Shown here: piece by piece, positions 52,643 through 61,317 of the stretch | Layout of the letters: each line of letters opens with the position of its first letter | How positions within the stretch are numbered: position 1 is the first letter of the stretch | Source: Bacillota bacterium | Lineage (GTDB): Bacteria > Bacillota > Clostridia > Christensenellales > SZUA-584 | DNA: 64,000 nucleotides | NCBI GenBank assembly: GCA_023416745.1 | Contig: JAEZHF010000089.1 | Span: 1-64,000, forward strand | Direction of reading: 5' to 3' | Notes under the pieces: generated by a model | What the model saw: the letters and a program-made list of their open reading frames with translations, nothing else | What the model was told of the DNA's origin: nothing | Databases searched by the model: none | Translations under genes and position numbers: made by a program

Positions 52643-53668
52643 ATGATACTTGATATCAACGGGAAACATAACGATCATATAATACAGGCGGCGCAGGAGA
52701 TAAAAAGCGGGGGTCTTGTGGCGATGCCGACCGAGACAGTGTACGGTCTCGCGGCCAGCGCTCTCAATGAAGCGGCTGTGGCTGGTATTTTTGCGCTTAA
52801 AGGGCGTCCGCAGGATAATCCGCTGATCGTGCACGTGGACAGCGTGCCCATGGCGCGGGAAATCGCCGAGTTTGACGAGCGGGCAAAGCGGCTGGCAGCG
52901 GCGTTCTGGCCGGGGCCGCTGACGATGGTTTTAAAGAGCCGCGGCGTGGTGCCGATGGGCGTGACGGCAGGGCTGGATACGGTGGGCGTGCGGATGCCGG
53001 ACTGCGACGCGGCGCTGGCGCTCATATCGGCCGCGGGTGTGCCGCTGGCCGCGCCCAGCGCGAACAAATCGGGAAGCCCCAGCCCCACGACGGCGGCGCA
53101 CGTCGCACAGGATTTTGGCGATGGGCTGCTGATACTGGATGCAGGGGATTGCGGCATCGGCGTGGAATCTACTGTTGTGGATATGACGCGGGAGAACCCT
53201 GTGATACTCCGGCCCGGCGCGGTCACGCAGGAGATGCTGGCCGAGGTGATCGGTCCGGTGGATGCGGCGCAGGCATTTGAACCGATGGAGGAAGGGCAGC
53301 CGTCAGCACCCGGCATGAAATACCGCCACTATGCGCCCGCGGCGCGGATGACGGTGGTGGAAGGCGAAACGGTCTCGGTGGCCGAGGCGATCAAATATCT
53401 GTACGACAAGGACCTAAAGAAGGGTGAGAAGCCGCTGGTGATGGCGGCGAGGGAAAACAAACGGTATTATGGACGTCGCGATGTGGCCGTAACGGGCCGT
53501 AACGAGGATGCGCGCGAGGCGGCGAGAAGCTTGTACGCTTTGCTGCGCGAGGCGGACGAGCAGGGTTTTACGAGTATATTGTTTGAGGCCGTGCCGAGGG
53601 CCGGCATCGGATTTGCCGTTATGAACAGGGTCTATAAAGCGGCAGCATATAATATAGTGAGAGTATAG
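52643..53668 (+). CDS. tsaC: L-threonylcarbamoyladenylate synthase, Sua5 type
   Basis: Makes threonylcarbamoyl-AMP for the t6A modification at position 37 of ANN-decoding tRNAs. The 341-residue protein has the YrdC core (about 1-205) with MPTETVYGLAASA, KGRPQDNPLIVHV and APSANKSGSPSPT, and the Sua5 C-terminal domain (about 230-341) after a linker with GMKYRHYAPA. The ATG at 52643 lies next to a -10 element. ywlE follows after 17 nt, as in Bacillus. Confidence 0.94.
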   Translation: MILDINGKHNDHIIQAAQEIKSGGLVAMPTETVYGLAASALNEAAVAGIFALKGRPQDNPLIVHVDSVPMAREIAEFDERAKRLAAAFWPGPLTMVLKSRGVVPMGVTAGLDTVGVRMPDCDAALALISAAGVPLAAPSANKSGSPSPTTAAHVAQDFGDGLLILDAGDCGIGVESTVVDMTRENPVILRPGAVTQEMLAEVIGPVDAAQAFEPMEEGQPSAPGMKYRHYAPAARMTVVEGETVSVAEAIKYLYDKDLKKGEKPLVMAARENKRYYGRRDVAVTGRNEDAREAARSLYALLREADEQGFTSILFEAVPRAGIGFAVMNRVYKAAAYNIVRV

Positions 53669-53685
53669 GAGGAGAAAAGCGAAAA

Positions 53686-54168
53686 ATGAACGTTCTTTTT
53701 GTGTGTACGGGCAACACATGCAGAAGTCCCATGGCGGAAGAACTGGCTGACGATGCGGCAGGCCGAAGTACCCACTTAAAAGATATGGCATTCAAATCGG
53801 CCGGTACATTTGCGTGCGAGGGCGAACCGGCCACTCCGGAAGCGATTGAGGTGATGGAGGAGCTGGAGCTGGATCTTGGCAAGCACGAGGCACAGCAGTT
53901 TGACCGCGACCTTGCGGAATGGGCTGATTTGATTCTGGCGATGGAGGCGCGGCACATCGAAGAGATGGAAGCGATGGCTCCGGACGAGGAGAGCAAGATG
54001 CACACGCTGCTCGGATTTGCGGCGGGTGTGGACGGATATCCGGGTGAGAGCGCATATGACGTGATGGACCCGTACCGCGAGCCGCTGGACGAATACCGCG
54101 CGGCGCGTGACCAGATAGCACAGGCGGTGACCTGTGCGCTGAAGAGGATAGAACTGATGGAACGGTGA
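53686..54168 (+). CDS. ywlE: Low-molecular-weight protein arginine phosphatase, YwlE type
   Basis: A 160-residue LMW-PTP fold. The P-loop is CTGNTCRS (7-14) with nucleophile Cys7 and Arg13, and the general acid lies in VMDPYREPLDEY. Thr11 in place of the usual Ile or Leu is the residue that gives Bacillus YwlE its phosphoarginine preference. No McsB kinase gene is in the window. ATG at 53686 follows AGGAGG. It is cotranscribed with tsaC and ends at a terminator. Confidence 0.88.
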   Translation: MNVLFVCTGNTCRSPMAEELADDAAGRSTHLKDMAFKSAGTFACEGEPATPEAIEVMEELELDLGKHEAQQFDRDLAEWADLILAMEARHIEEMEAMAPDEESKMHTLLGFAAGVDGYPGESAYDVMDPYREPLDEYRAARDQIAQAVTCALKRIELMER

Positions 54169-54180
54169 ATATAGAATTTG

Positions 54181-54208
54181 GGCAGGCGAAAAACGGCCTG
54201 CCTTTTTT
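54181..54208 (+). terminator. tsaC-ywlE terminator
   Basis: GGCAGGC (54181-54187) pairs with GCCTGCC (54196-54202), then six T. The rest of the gap to the PBP gene holds a TATAAT at 54426-54431 and no gene. Confidence 0.88.
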
Positions 54209-54462
54209 ATTGCTGTTTACAGGGTTGTTCAGGTTATATCGGTGTATCGTACAGAGATTGTTTTGTGCGCCGCTCCAGCGGATTCCTTGCGGGGAATGAT
54301 AGGAGATGTGGAGGCGCAGCGGGCAACCACAGGCCGCTGCTGCGGCAGATGCATAAGCGATTGGGTGCCGGAATGAGGTGGGGGTATTTGGAATGACTTG
54401 CCTGTACAGGGGCGGCAGCGCATAGTATAATGGACGAGGGGTTAAAAGGGGGGTCTGATGAT

Positions 54463-56502
54463 ATGCAAAAGATAAAACCGGCGGCCTTACTGGTGTTGTG
54501 CCTGTTGATGGCGCTGACGTTTATGGCGTGCGGGGTGAAGACGCCGGTGCAAAGCTATGACTTATCGGCGTATATGGATGCGTTTGAGGCGATGGACTGG
54601 GATGCGATGTGGACGCATGTGTCTTCCGACGCTGAGGTTGACAAGGATACATTTTTGCAGAAATATGAGGCCATATTCTCCGGCCTTGGCGTGGAAGAGG
54701 TGGAGGTGTCCGGCGTGGCCGGGCCGGATGCGGACGGCGTCTGTACCTACAGTGCCACTTACAGGACGAAGGATTACGGCGAATTCACCAACGCATACAC
54801 GCTGACCGTGCGGCCGGGCGTTGGCGGCGGCGGGGTGATGTGGGATTATTCGCTGATATTCCCCGAGATGGAAATGGGCAGCCGCGTACGCGTGAACACG
54901 CTGACAGCCAGCCGCGGCGAGATATTCGCAGCAGACGGCACGCTTTTGGCAGCTAATGGCTATGCCGATACGGTGTACATGGATATCGACACGGTGCAGG
55001 ACATTGTGGCTGTGGCTGCGGTAGCGGGTCCGGTAACCGGGCTGTCCGCTTCGGAAATAACGGAAAAGTTCAACAAGGCGAAGGAAAGCGGCACACAGTT
55101 TGTGGCGCTTAAGGCTTTTGTCCCGGGTGGGCTGACGGAGGAGCAGCGGCAGAGTCTGCTGGCTGTGGAGGGTCTGGGCATCGACGACAAAATGTATACG
55201 CCAATACGCGAGTATCCGCTTCGTGACAGCGCGGCGCACATGGTGGGCTATATGGGTTACCCGCTGGACGAAGAGGGGAACGCGGCGGAAGAGAAGTCCG
55301 GTGTGTCCGGTCTGGAGCTGGCGTACGATGCGCAGATGAAGGGACAAAACGGCAGGATCGTCTATATCGAGGACCGGTGGGGGCGCAATATCCGGACGCT
55401 TTGGGAGCAGCCAAAGCAGGAGGGGCAGGATTTGCGGCTGACGATAAAGCCGGATTTGCAGCAGACCGCATTTGATGCGCTCAGTACGAATCTGGATTAT
55501 ACCAAGGGGCAGTCGGGCGTTGCCATCGTACTGGACGCCAAAACGGGTTTCGTGGAAGCGATGGCGTCGTATCCGTCGTATGACAACAACCTGTTCACTT
55601 TCGGACTGTCGGACGAAAAATGGAGTTTTCTTCAGGCGTCAGAGAGCAACCGGCCTTTGTTTTTCCGCGCCACGCAAGGGCAGTATCCGCCGGGCAGCGT
55701 GATTAAGCCTTTCACCGCGGTGGCAGCGCTGGAAGCCAATGCGATCACGCCCGAGACGCAGTTTGAAGGCGAGATCGTGGATAATCAGTGGACGCCCACT
55801 GTTTCCGGATGGGACGGACGCTATATTACACGCGTGGACAACTCGGGCACACCGCTGAAGCTCTATAACGGACTCATCAAATCGGACAACATTTATTTTG
55901 CGTTTATTGCGATGAAACTGGGTGCTGAGAAGTTCACCGAGTATTTGGAGCGCGTCGGCATGGAGGGGGAAGTGCCGTTTGACCTGCCGGTAAAAGAGGG
56001 CAACCTCATCAATACTGGCGAGAAGATGACGCTCAGCCGGCTGGCGGATTCGGGCTATGGGCAAGGGCAGCTGCTGGTGACGCCGCTGCAGATGGCGGCG
56101 ATGTATACCGCGTTTGCCAACGGGTCGGGAGATATGATGACACCGGTGCTGGTGGAAAAGCTGTGCCGCATGGACGGGCTGGATTACAATACGGTGAGCA
56201 AGACGGCGCCCACAGTTTGGATACAGGGTGCGGTTAAGAGCGGCACGATGGATACGTTGACGCCCATACTGCATGACGTGGTGGAGGAAGGCACCGGCAA
56301 ACCCGCGCGCATCAGCGGCGTCAATATCTCGGGGAAGACAGGCACCGCCGAGATAGGTGATGATAAATCCCGCGAGATATCCTGGTTTGCGGGGTATTGG
56401 GTGGACGGATACTATGACCGGCTCGTCATCGTGATGGTAGACGTGGCGACGGAGGAGGGGCCGGTGAAGTTTAAGATCGCCAAGGCGCTGCTCAAGCCGT
56501 GA
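54463..56502 (+). CDS. Class B penicillin-binding protein with MecA-type N-terminal domain
   Basis: A peptidoglycan transpeptidase of 679 residues. The N terminus is a signal with a possible lipobox (LTFMAC). An NTF2-like MecA_N domain (about 30-130) is followed by the PBP dimer domain and the transpeptidase. Active-site motifs are GSVIKP (SxxK), KSDN (SxN) and SGKTGTAEI (KTG). The same layout occurs in Staphylococcus PBP2a and Bacillus PBP3, which are often poorly inhibited by beta-lactams. ATG at 54463 follows GGGGGG; a frame start at 54430 overlaps the -10. Function may be septal or accessory. Confidence 0.92.
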   Translation: MQKIKPAALLVLCLLMALTFMACGVKTPVQSYDLSAYMDAFEAMDWDAMWTHVSSDAEVDKDTFLQKYEAIFSGLGVEEVEVSGVAGPDADGVCTYSATYRTKDYGEFTNAYTLTVRPGVGGGGVMWDYSLIFPEMEMGSRVRVNTLTASRGEIFAADGTLLAANGYADTVYMDIDTVQDIVAVAAVAGPVTGLSASEITEKFNKAKESGTQFVALKAFVPGGLTEEQRQSLLAVEGLGIDDKMYTPIREYPLRDSAAHMVGYMGYPLDEEGNAAEEKSGVSGLELAYDAQMKGQNGRIVYIEDRWGRNIRTLWEQPKQEGQDLRLTIKPDLQQTAFDALSTNLDYTKGQSGVAIVLDAKTGFVEAMASYPSYDNNLFTFGLSDEKWSFLQASESNRPLFFRATQGQYPPGSVIKPFTAVAALEANAITPETQFEGEIVDNQWTPTVSGWDGRYITRVDNSGTPLKLYNGLIKSDNIYFAFIAMKLGAEKFTEYLERVGMEGEVPFDLPVKEGNLINTGEKMTLSRLADSGYGQGQLLVTPLQMAAMYTAFANGSGDMMTPVLVEKLCRMDGLDYNTVSKTAPTVWIQGAVKSGTMDTLTPILHDVVEEGTGKPARISGVNISGKTGTAEIGDDKSREISWFAGYWVDGYYDRLVIVMVDVATEEGPVKFKIAKALLKP

Positions 56503-56604
56503 GGTTACTTTGGTTTTGCACATGATATATGGTATAGTGATTCTGCGCCGTAATTGATGCGGCGACCGATTATGCGGGCGCAGGTCTGCAGATGGAGGAA
56601 TGGA

Positions 56605-57066
56605 ATGATCACGAGCGCATTTTTACGCGGCACGGAGGACTTGAGCGAGCCTTTTGCGATACGCCGGGCGGTGTTCATCGAGGAGCAGGGCGTGCCGGAG
56701 GCGGAGGAGTACGACGCGTTTGAGGAGCAGGCGCTGCATCTGATGGTGTATGTGGATGAAATATCGGCGGCGACGGGGCGGCTTTGGCACGATGGAACCA
56801 AGTTCAAAATCGGGCGGCTGGCCGTGAAGAAAGAATTTCGCGGGCAGAAGATCGGCGACCTTGCTCTGCGGGTGCTCATCTACAAGGCGTTCTCAACGGG
56901 TGCGGAGGAGCTGTATATCAGCGCACAGACGTATATCATGCCCTTTTACCGCAAATTCGGTTTTCGCGAATACGGGGAAGAATACATGGAGGCGGGACTG
57001 CCGCACTGGGCGATGAAGGTGGGCAAGGACGATGTGGTCTATCCGTCCGCTTGCGGCGGGCATTAA
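56605..57066 (+). CDS. GNAT-family N-acetyltransferase, ElaA-like
   Basis: A 153-residue acetyltransferase beginning with ITSAFLRGTEDLSEPFAIRRAVFIEEQGVPE, where the RRAVFIEEQGVPE stretch is typical of the ElaA/YjcF branch. RLAVKKEFRGQKIGDLAL holds the acetyl-CoA pyrophosphate loop and FYRKFGF closes the fold. Substrate unknown. ATG at 56605 follows GGAGG; the frame is open to 56554 without a ribosome-binding site. It lies 18 nt before the thioesterase gene, so it is in an operon with it. Confidence 0.9.
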   Translation: MITSAFLRGTEDLSEPFAIRRAVFIEEQGVPEAEEYDAFEEQALHLMVYVDEISAATGRLWHDGTKFKIGRLAVKKEFRGQKIGDLALRVLIYKAFSTGAEELYISAQTYIMPFYRKFGFREYGEEYMEAGLPHWAMKVGKDDVVYPSACGGH

Positions 57067-57084
57067 GCGAGGAGACGGCATATA

Positions 57085-57483
57085 ATGGAATTGAGCATGA
57101 AAGCGGGGCAGAAAGCCCGCGTGGAAAAGACAGTGGAGTATAAGGACACCGCCAAGGCGGTGGCGAGCGGGCTGGCGGAGGTATTTGCCACGCCGTCCAT
57201 GATCGCGCTGATGGAGAACGCCGCGTATCTCGCGGTGCAGCCACAGCTGCCGGCAGGGATGTCCACTGTGGGCATACGCATCGACGCACAGCATATGGCG
57301 GCAACGCCGGTGGGTCTCAAGGTGTGGGCCGAGGCGGAGCTGGTGAACGTGGACGGGCGCAAGCTGACATTCGACATCACGGCGTACGACGAGATCGAGA
57401 AGATAGGCGTGGCGCGGCACGAGCGGTTCGTCATTGACGAGCAGAAGTTTCTTGCCCGTGCGGAAGCAAAGGAGAAAAAGTGA
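57085..57483 (+). CDS. FlK-like hotdog thioesterase
   Basis: A 132-residue hotdog-fold protein resembling the fluoroacetyl-CoA thioesterase FlK. The catalytic Thr36 (FATPS), Glu44 (LMENAA) and His70 (AQHMAATPVG) have exactly the spacing of FlK Thr42, Glu50 and His76. ARHERFVID is the last conserved block. The natural acyl-CoA substrate is unknown; many family members are uncharacterised. The start has only a weak ribosome-binding site. Its stop overlaps the GTG of the PHP gene (GTGA). Confidence 0.85.
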   Translation: MELSMKAGQKARVEKTVEYKDTAKAVASGLAEVFATPSMIALMENAAYLAVQPQLPAGMSTVGIRIDAQHMAATPVGLKVWAEAELVNVDGRKLTFDITAYDEIEKIGVARHERFVIDEQKFLARAEAKEKK

Positions 57484-58316
57484 GGCTGGACCTGCACGTA
57501 CACACGAATTTCTCTGACGGGGATTATTCGCCGCAGCAGATCGCGCAGATGGCGCGGGAGGCGGGTCTTGACGGCGTGGCGATTACAGACCACGACGAAT
57601 GCCGCGGCTTTGGCAAGCTGGAGCCTGTGCCCGGGCTGATACTGATATCCGGCATCGAAATCGCGGCGCACGAGGGTGGCAGCGAGGTGCACGTGCTGGG
57701 GCTGGGCATAGATTGGCGGCATGAGGCGATGGCCGGCTACTCTGAGCGGGCGACAGGGCGGCGGCGGCGGCGGGCGCAGACGGTGACGGAAAAGCTGCGG
57801 GCGGCGGAGTATGATATAGAGCTGGCAGACGTGGAGCGCGCAGCGGGCAGCGGCATGATCGGGCGGCCGCATATTGCGCGGGCGCTGGTGGAAAAGGGGT
57901 ACGCAGAATCGGTGGGCGACGCTTTTGATCGGTTTGTTGGGCGGCAGGCACCCTTTTATGTGTCGCTGGAGAAGATCAGTGCGGCGGACGCGGCGGCGAT
58001 GATACTTCAGGCGGGCGGCAAACCGGTGCTGGCGCACCCGGGGCTCTTAAAACCCGGCATATATGACTCGCTGGCGGAGAAACTGACGGATGCGGGATTT
58101 TGGGGCATCGAGGCGTATCACCCGTCCCATACCGACGGGCAGTGCCGGATTTATGAGAGCGAAGCGCGCCGCCTCGGCCTTTATGTATCGGCGGGCAGCG
58201 ATTTTCACGGCACGCTGGGACAGGGGACTGTGCTGGGCAATGAGAAGCGCGGCGGGGCTTACCTGCAAAAGAGCTTTCAGGTGCTGTCGGATAGCCTGGG
58301 TTCTGTAATGAGATGA
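57480..58316 (+). CDS. PHP-domain metal-dependent phosphoesterase
   Basis: A 278-residue TIM-barrel-like phosphoesterase, related to TrpH/YciV RNase AM and histidinol-phosphatase. The metal ligands are in DLHVHTNFSDGDYSP, ITDHDEC, SGIEIAAH, GRPHIARAL, LAHPG, HTDGQ and GSDFHG. It could cleave nucleotide 3',5'-bisphosphates or RNA 5' ends. GTG at 57480 overlaps the upstream stop, so it is translationally coupled. It ends the GNAT-FlK-PHP operon. Confidence 0.9.
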   Translation: MRLDLHVHTNFSDGDYSPQQIAQMAREAGLDGVAITDHDECRGFGKLEPVPGLILISGIEIAAHEGGSEVHVLGLGIDWRHEAMAGYSERATGRRRRRAQTVTEKLRAAEYDIELADVERAAGSGMIGRPHIARALVEKGYAESVGDAFDRFVGRQAPFYVSLEKISAADAAAMILQAGGKPVLAHPGLLKPGIYDSLAEKLTDAGFWGIEAYHPSHTDGQCRIYESEARRLGLYVSAGSDFHGTLGQGTVLGNEKRGGAYLQKSFQVLSDSLGSVMR

Positions 58317-58457
58317 GAACGCGGGCTGCGCGTCAGCTGGCAAAATGGTATATCGGTATATGGTGAATGCAGACAATATAATTGTACAAATATGATACTT
58401 GATGGGGAAATGGAAAAATGTCCGTGTCCAGAACGCGAATTTTCGCCGATACCGATA

Positions 58458-58486
58458 TTGATTGTGCGGGATATAAATGCTACAAT
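58458..58486 (+). promoter_or_regulatory. prs promoter
   Basis: TTGATT (58458-58463), 17-nt spacer and TACAAT (58481-58486), 47 nt before the prs start. The earlier part of this 216-nt gap is AT-rich with no gene. Confidence 0.65.
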
Positions 58487-58532
58487 ATGCCCGTAGCAGA
58501 GCAAAACACGTTTAAAGTGGGGTAAAACAGAA

Positions 58533-59516
58533 TTGAATTCCTTTGACAGCGATATAAAGATATTCGCAGGCTCCTCCGGTATTCCTTTCGCCAAGAAAAT
58601 GTGCAAGTATCTTGGCAACGACCTCGGCGATTCTGAGGTGATCACCTTTTCAGACGGAAACATTTTTTTGAGAATCAAAGAGACGGTGCGCAACAAAGAC
58701 GTATACGTCGTCCAGCCGATTGGCATGAACCCGAACAACGAATTCGTAGAAATATTATTCTGGATGGATGCACTCAAACGCGCAAGCGCCAATTCGGTGA
58801 CCGCGCTGATACCGTATTTTTCATATGCGAAGGGCGACAAGAAAGATGAGCCCCGCGTATCCATCCGCGCACGCGTGTGCGCTGAGAGCATTGAGCTGGC
58901 CGGGGCAGACCGCATCGTGGTAATGGACCTGCATGCTGCGCAGGTGCAGGGCTTTTTCAAGAAGCCGGTGGACCACTTGCTGTCGCTGCCCATCATGTGC
59001 GAATATGTGAAGGGCCTGGACATCATGGACAACATCTGCGTGGTATCCCCCGACGCGGGCTATGCCAAAACCGCACGGAATTACGCGGACTACCTGAATT
59101 GTTCCGTGGCCATCGGCGACAAGACGCGCTACGGGCATGATGAGAATGCGCACGTGCTGTCCGTCATTGGCGACGTGGAGGGCAAGAACTGCATGATCGT
59201 GGACGACTTTACAGTGTCGGGCGGAACGCTGGTGGACATGGCCTGCGCGTTGAAGCGCAAGGGCGCCAAGCGCATCATTGCCTGCCTGTCTCATGTGATC
59301 GTGCGGGAGAAGGGCTTGAAGGCGATTGAGGACAGCCCGATTGAGATGCTGGTGGGTACGGACAGCGTGCAGAACCCATATCTGTCCAAAAGCAGCAAAT
59401 TCGTGTCTGTATCGGTGGCACCCTTGTTTGCAGAAGCGGTGCTGCGCATACACGAGAAGGAATCCGTCAGTCCGCTGTTCTCCAAGGTGCCCAAAAAAGT
59501 TGTGGAGGAAATCTGA
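58533..59516 (+). CDS. prs: Ribose-phosphate pyrophosphokinase
   Basis: Makes PRPP from ribose-5-phosphate and ATP for purine, pyrimidine, NAD and amino-acid synthesis. The 327-residue protein has FSDGNIFLRIKE, PYFSYAKGDKKDEPR, DLHAAQVQGFF and the PRPP loop MIVDDFTVSGGTLV. Compared with the typical bacterial enzyme, the loop reads DDFTVSGGT instead of DDMIDTAGT, so it belongs to a divergent branch. Start is TTG at 58533, the only in-frame choice near homology. Confidence 0.93.
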   Translation: MNSFDSDIKIFAGSSGIPFAKKMCKYLGNDLGDSEVITFSDGNIFLRIKETVRNKDVYVVQPIGMNPNNEFVEILFWMDALKRASANSVTALIPYFSYAKGDKKDEPRVSIRARVCAESIELAGADRIVVMDLHAAQVQGFFKKPVDHLLSLPIMCEYVKGLDIMDNICVVSPDAGYAKTARNYADYLNCSVAIGDKTRYGHDENAHVLSVIGDVEGKNCMIVDDFTVSGGTLVDMACALKRKGAKRIIACLSHVIVREKGLKAIEDSPIEMLVGTDSVQNPYLSKSSKFVSVSVAPLFAEAVLRIHEKESVSPLFSKVPKKVVEEI

Positions 59517-59629
59517 CAACTTTGCAAGCATGGCGTTTATTAAATGCATAAAACTGATCCCGCGCTGCTCAAAACGTCCGGGATCGAACGCAAAATGAAG
59601 TGGTTTGATTGAGATATTGCAAAAACATC

Positions 59630-59657
59630 TTGCGTTTTATCTGATCGCTGGTATAAT
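59630..59657 (+). promoter_or_regulatory. Promoter of the ANTAR gene
   Basis: TTGCGT (59630-59635), 16-nt spacer and TATAAT (59652-59657). It predicts a leader of about 220 nt before the start at 59886. Confidence 0.6.
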
Positions 59658-59745
59658 GGTAGCAAGACAACGGCGTTTTGCATAAAGGGTGTCATGCCTT
59701 TTAAGTAAAGCGTTTTTTAGTTTGGAAAATTTCCCGCATCGATTC

Positions 59746-59786
59746 CCGCCATTCCTATGGCTTGAGTTGCTGGCGGAATGGTTTTT
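59746..59786 (+). promoter_or_regulatory. Alternative hairpins in the ANTAR leader
   Basis: CCGCCA (59746-59751) can pair with TGGCGG (59771-59776). CCATTCC (59749-59755) can pair with GGAATGG (59775-59781), which is followed by TTTTT. The two pairings share bases and exclude each other, like an antiterminator and a terminator. The rest of the 369-nt gap after prs has an inverted GATCCC/GGGATC at about 59551-59584 and no gene. Confidence 0.45.
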
Positions 59787-59885
59787 CGAATATTGTATGT
59801 CAGACGGCGGTAGTCTATAATAGAAGCTGGAAACCTGACGGGGCAGAACGATATACCGGCAGACGGCTGCAAGACGGAGCGTAAA

Positions 59886-60476
59886 GTGGAAAAAGCAAAG
59901 ATCACCATCGCCCTGCAGAATGGGGAGGCAGCGGAGAAAATTAAATTTGCGTGTCAGCGCAGCGGTTATCTGGTGGGCGACGTATGTGTCTCCGGCAACG
60001 AAGCGATACGGCGCGTGCGGTCGGAAGCGTCGGACATACTGCTGATCAACTTTGAGATGCCGGATATGACCGGTCTTGAGGTGGCCACGATCATCGGCGA
60101 TGAGAACCTGTGCAGCGTGGTGCTGTTTGTATCGCCCACACAGTGGGACTTTGCCGAGGACATGGTATCGGACTACGACATCACGCTGTTTGTGAAACCC
60201 ATCAACGGTGTGGTGCTGTTAAGCACGCTGGAGGTGGTGCTGCAGAACCGCCGCCGGATCCGCAAGCTGGAGACCGAGCTTTCCAAGCTGAAGCGGGGCA
60301 TGGAGGACCGCAAGCTCATCGAAAAGGCGAAGGGCATTCTGATGAAGCGCAAGAGCATATCGGAGGGCGAGGCTTACCGCCGTATACAGAAGATGAGCAT
60401 GGATTCCCGCGTGGCGATGCGCGACATTGCGAACAAGATTATCGAATTGTCCGAGAAGAAGCCGGGCGGGGGATAA
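59886..60476 (+). CDS. ANTAR-domain regulator with degenerate receiver
   Basis: A 196-residue protein with a receiver-like domain (about 1-120), a coiled linker (about 122-140) and an ANTAR RNA-binding domain (about 141-190; landmarks LIEKAKGILMKRK and AYRRIQKMSM). ANTAR proteins bind paired hairpins in nascent RNA and prevent termination. The phosphoacceptor Asp is Asn55 (LLINFEMP) and the N-terminal acidic pair is missing, so phosphorylation is unlikely; the Lys in FVKP remains. No sensor kinase is adjacent. GTG at 59886 has GGAG upstream. A leader with alternative hairpins suggests self-control. Confidence 0.88.
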   Translation: MEKAKITIALQNGEAAEKIKFACQRSGYLVGDVCVSGNEAIRRVRSEASDILLINFEMPDMTGLEVATIIGDENLCSVVLFVSPTQWDFAEDMVSDYDITLFVKPINGVVLLSTLEVVLQNRRRIRKLETELSKLKRGMEDRKLIEKAKGILMKRKSISEGEAYRRIQKMSMDSRVAMRDIANKIIELSEKKPGGG

Positions 60477-60511
60477 GATCAGAATGCTCTGAATAGAAGA
60501 ACCGATTCCGA

Positions 60512-60536
60512 AGGCCGCTTGAATGCGGCTTTTTTG
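60512..60536 (+). terminator. ANTAR gene terminator
   Basis: GCCGC-ttgaat-GCGGC with flanking A and six T. It ends eight bases before the duplicated target of the mobile element. Confidence 0.85.
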
Positions 60537-60592
60537 ATTTCTTAATTAGAAAGGCTATGTCACAACAATAAGTTGATAATAGCGGTTTTTAT

Positions 60593-60616
60593 AAGGAGAG
60601 CGTTTCCGCTCTCCTT
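60593..60616. repeat. Hairpin inside the mobile element
   Basis: AAGGAGAGCG-tttc-CGCTCTCCTT, a 10-bp perfect stem followed by GTTTT on the plus strand. It may end transcripts coming from the left or be part of the element structure. Confidence 0.6.
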
Positions 60617-60640
60617 GTTTTCACCTCGACAAACTGGGGT

Positions 60641-61268
60641 TTATACATCGTACTTTTCAACAACAAGATGCTCTATGATATCCTCTGGGGAAATATTGGT
60701 ATCTACTGGATAAGAAAATTCAAACTGGTCTCCGTTTTCCCACCAGAAAATATAAATATTATCAAACAGTTCCCCAAAATAGAACATTGTGTTCTCAAAA
60801 TGTTCAAGGTTATAGCGAGTAAGCCGTTCATTGACTTTTTCGGCTGTCTCATACCCTTGCGACCACGAGAATACTGCTCGTTCCGAGTAATCGTCTGTTT
60901 GATAAAGAATGGCAGTCCCCTGAAGGACGAGCATAATGGTCTCGTTCTGAAAATTCCAGCAACGGATTTTCTTTCAAGAGGTAAATATGCTCTTTGCCAT
61001 AAAGTTGAGGTCCCCATGGAAAATACACATTTTCTGCCCCAGTCTCTTTTACTTCTTTTATATTCTGCAATACCTCTTCTACTGTGCTGAATTCCACAGA
61101 AGGAGGAGCGCCACCTACTTCTTCTGTGTTCTGTATCTCCGATTCCATTGGTATGCTGATATCTTCGGAAACTGTTGCTTCGTCCTTTGGTAATGTATTA
61201 GAAGAAGAACAAGCAGTCAAAAGCATAATAATCGCAAAAGCAAGAGTAAAAGCAATTATTCTTTTCAT
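60641..61268 (-). pseudogene. Lipoprotein gene with a one-base frameshift
   Basis: The first frame, from ATG 61268 after GGAGGT, gives a lipoprotein signal ending LLTAC with Cys near 20 and about 110 more residues to KENPLLEF. The second frame continues QNETIMLVLQG to a stop at 60641 (EHLVVEKYDV). Removing one T from the TTTT run at about 60950-60953 joins them into a protein of about 209 residues. The cut is either real decay or a sequencing error. I do not recognise the family. It lies inside the mobile element. Confidence 0.7.
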
Positions 61269-61317
61269 ATCTAACACCTCCACAAATTCTAATTAGGCGA
61301 CCAGCGGAACTGCTGGT

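Noticed and set aside
53686..54168. Calling the phosphatase a capsule-type tyrosine phosphatase
   Set aside because: Thr in the P-loop and the tsaC neighbour fit YwlE; no tyrosine kinase or capsule gene is nearby.
54463..56502. Penicillin-binding protein as an acquired mecA resistance gene
   Set aside because: The architecture is common as a native gene in Firmicutes, base composition matches its neighbours and no resistance cassette is present.
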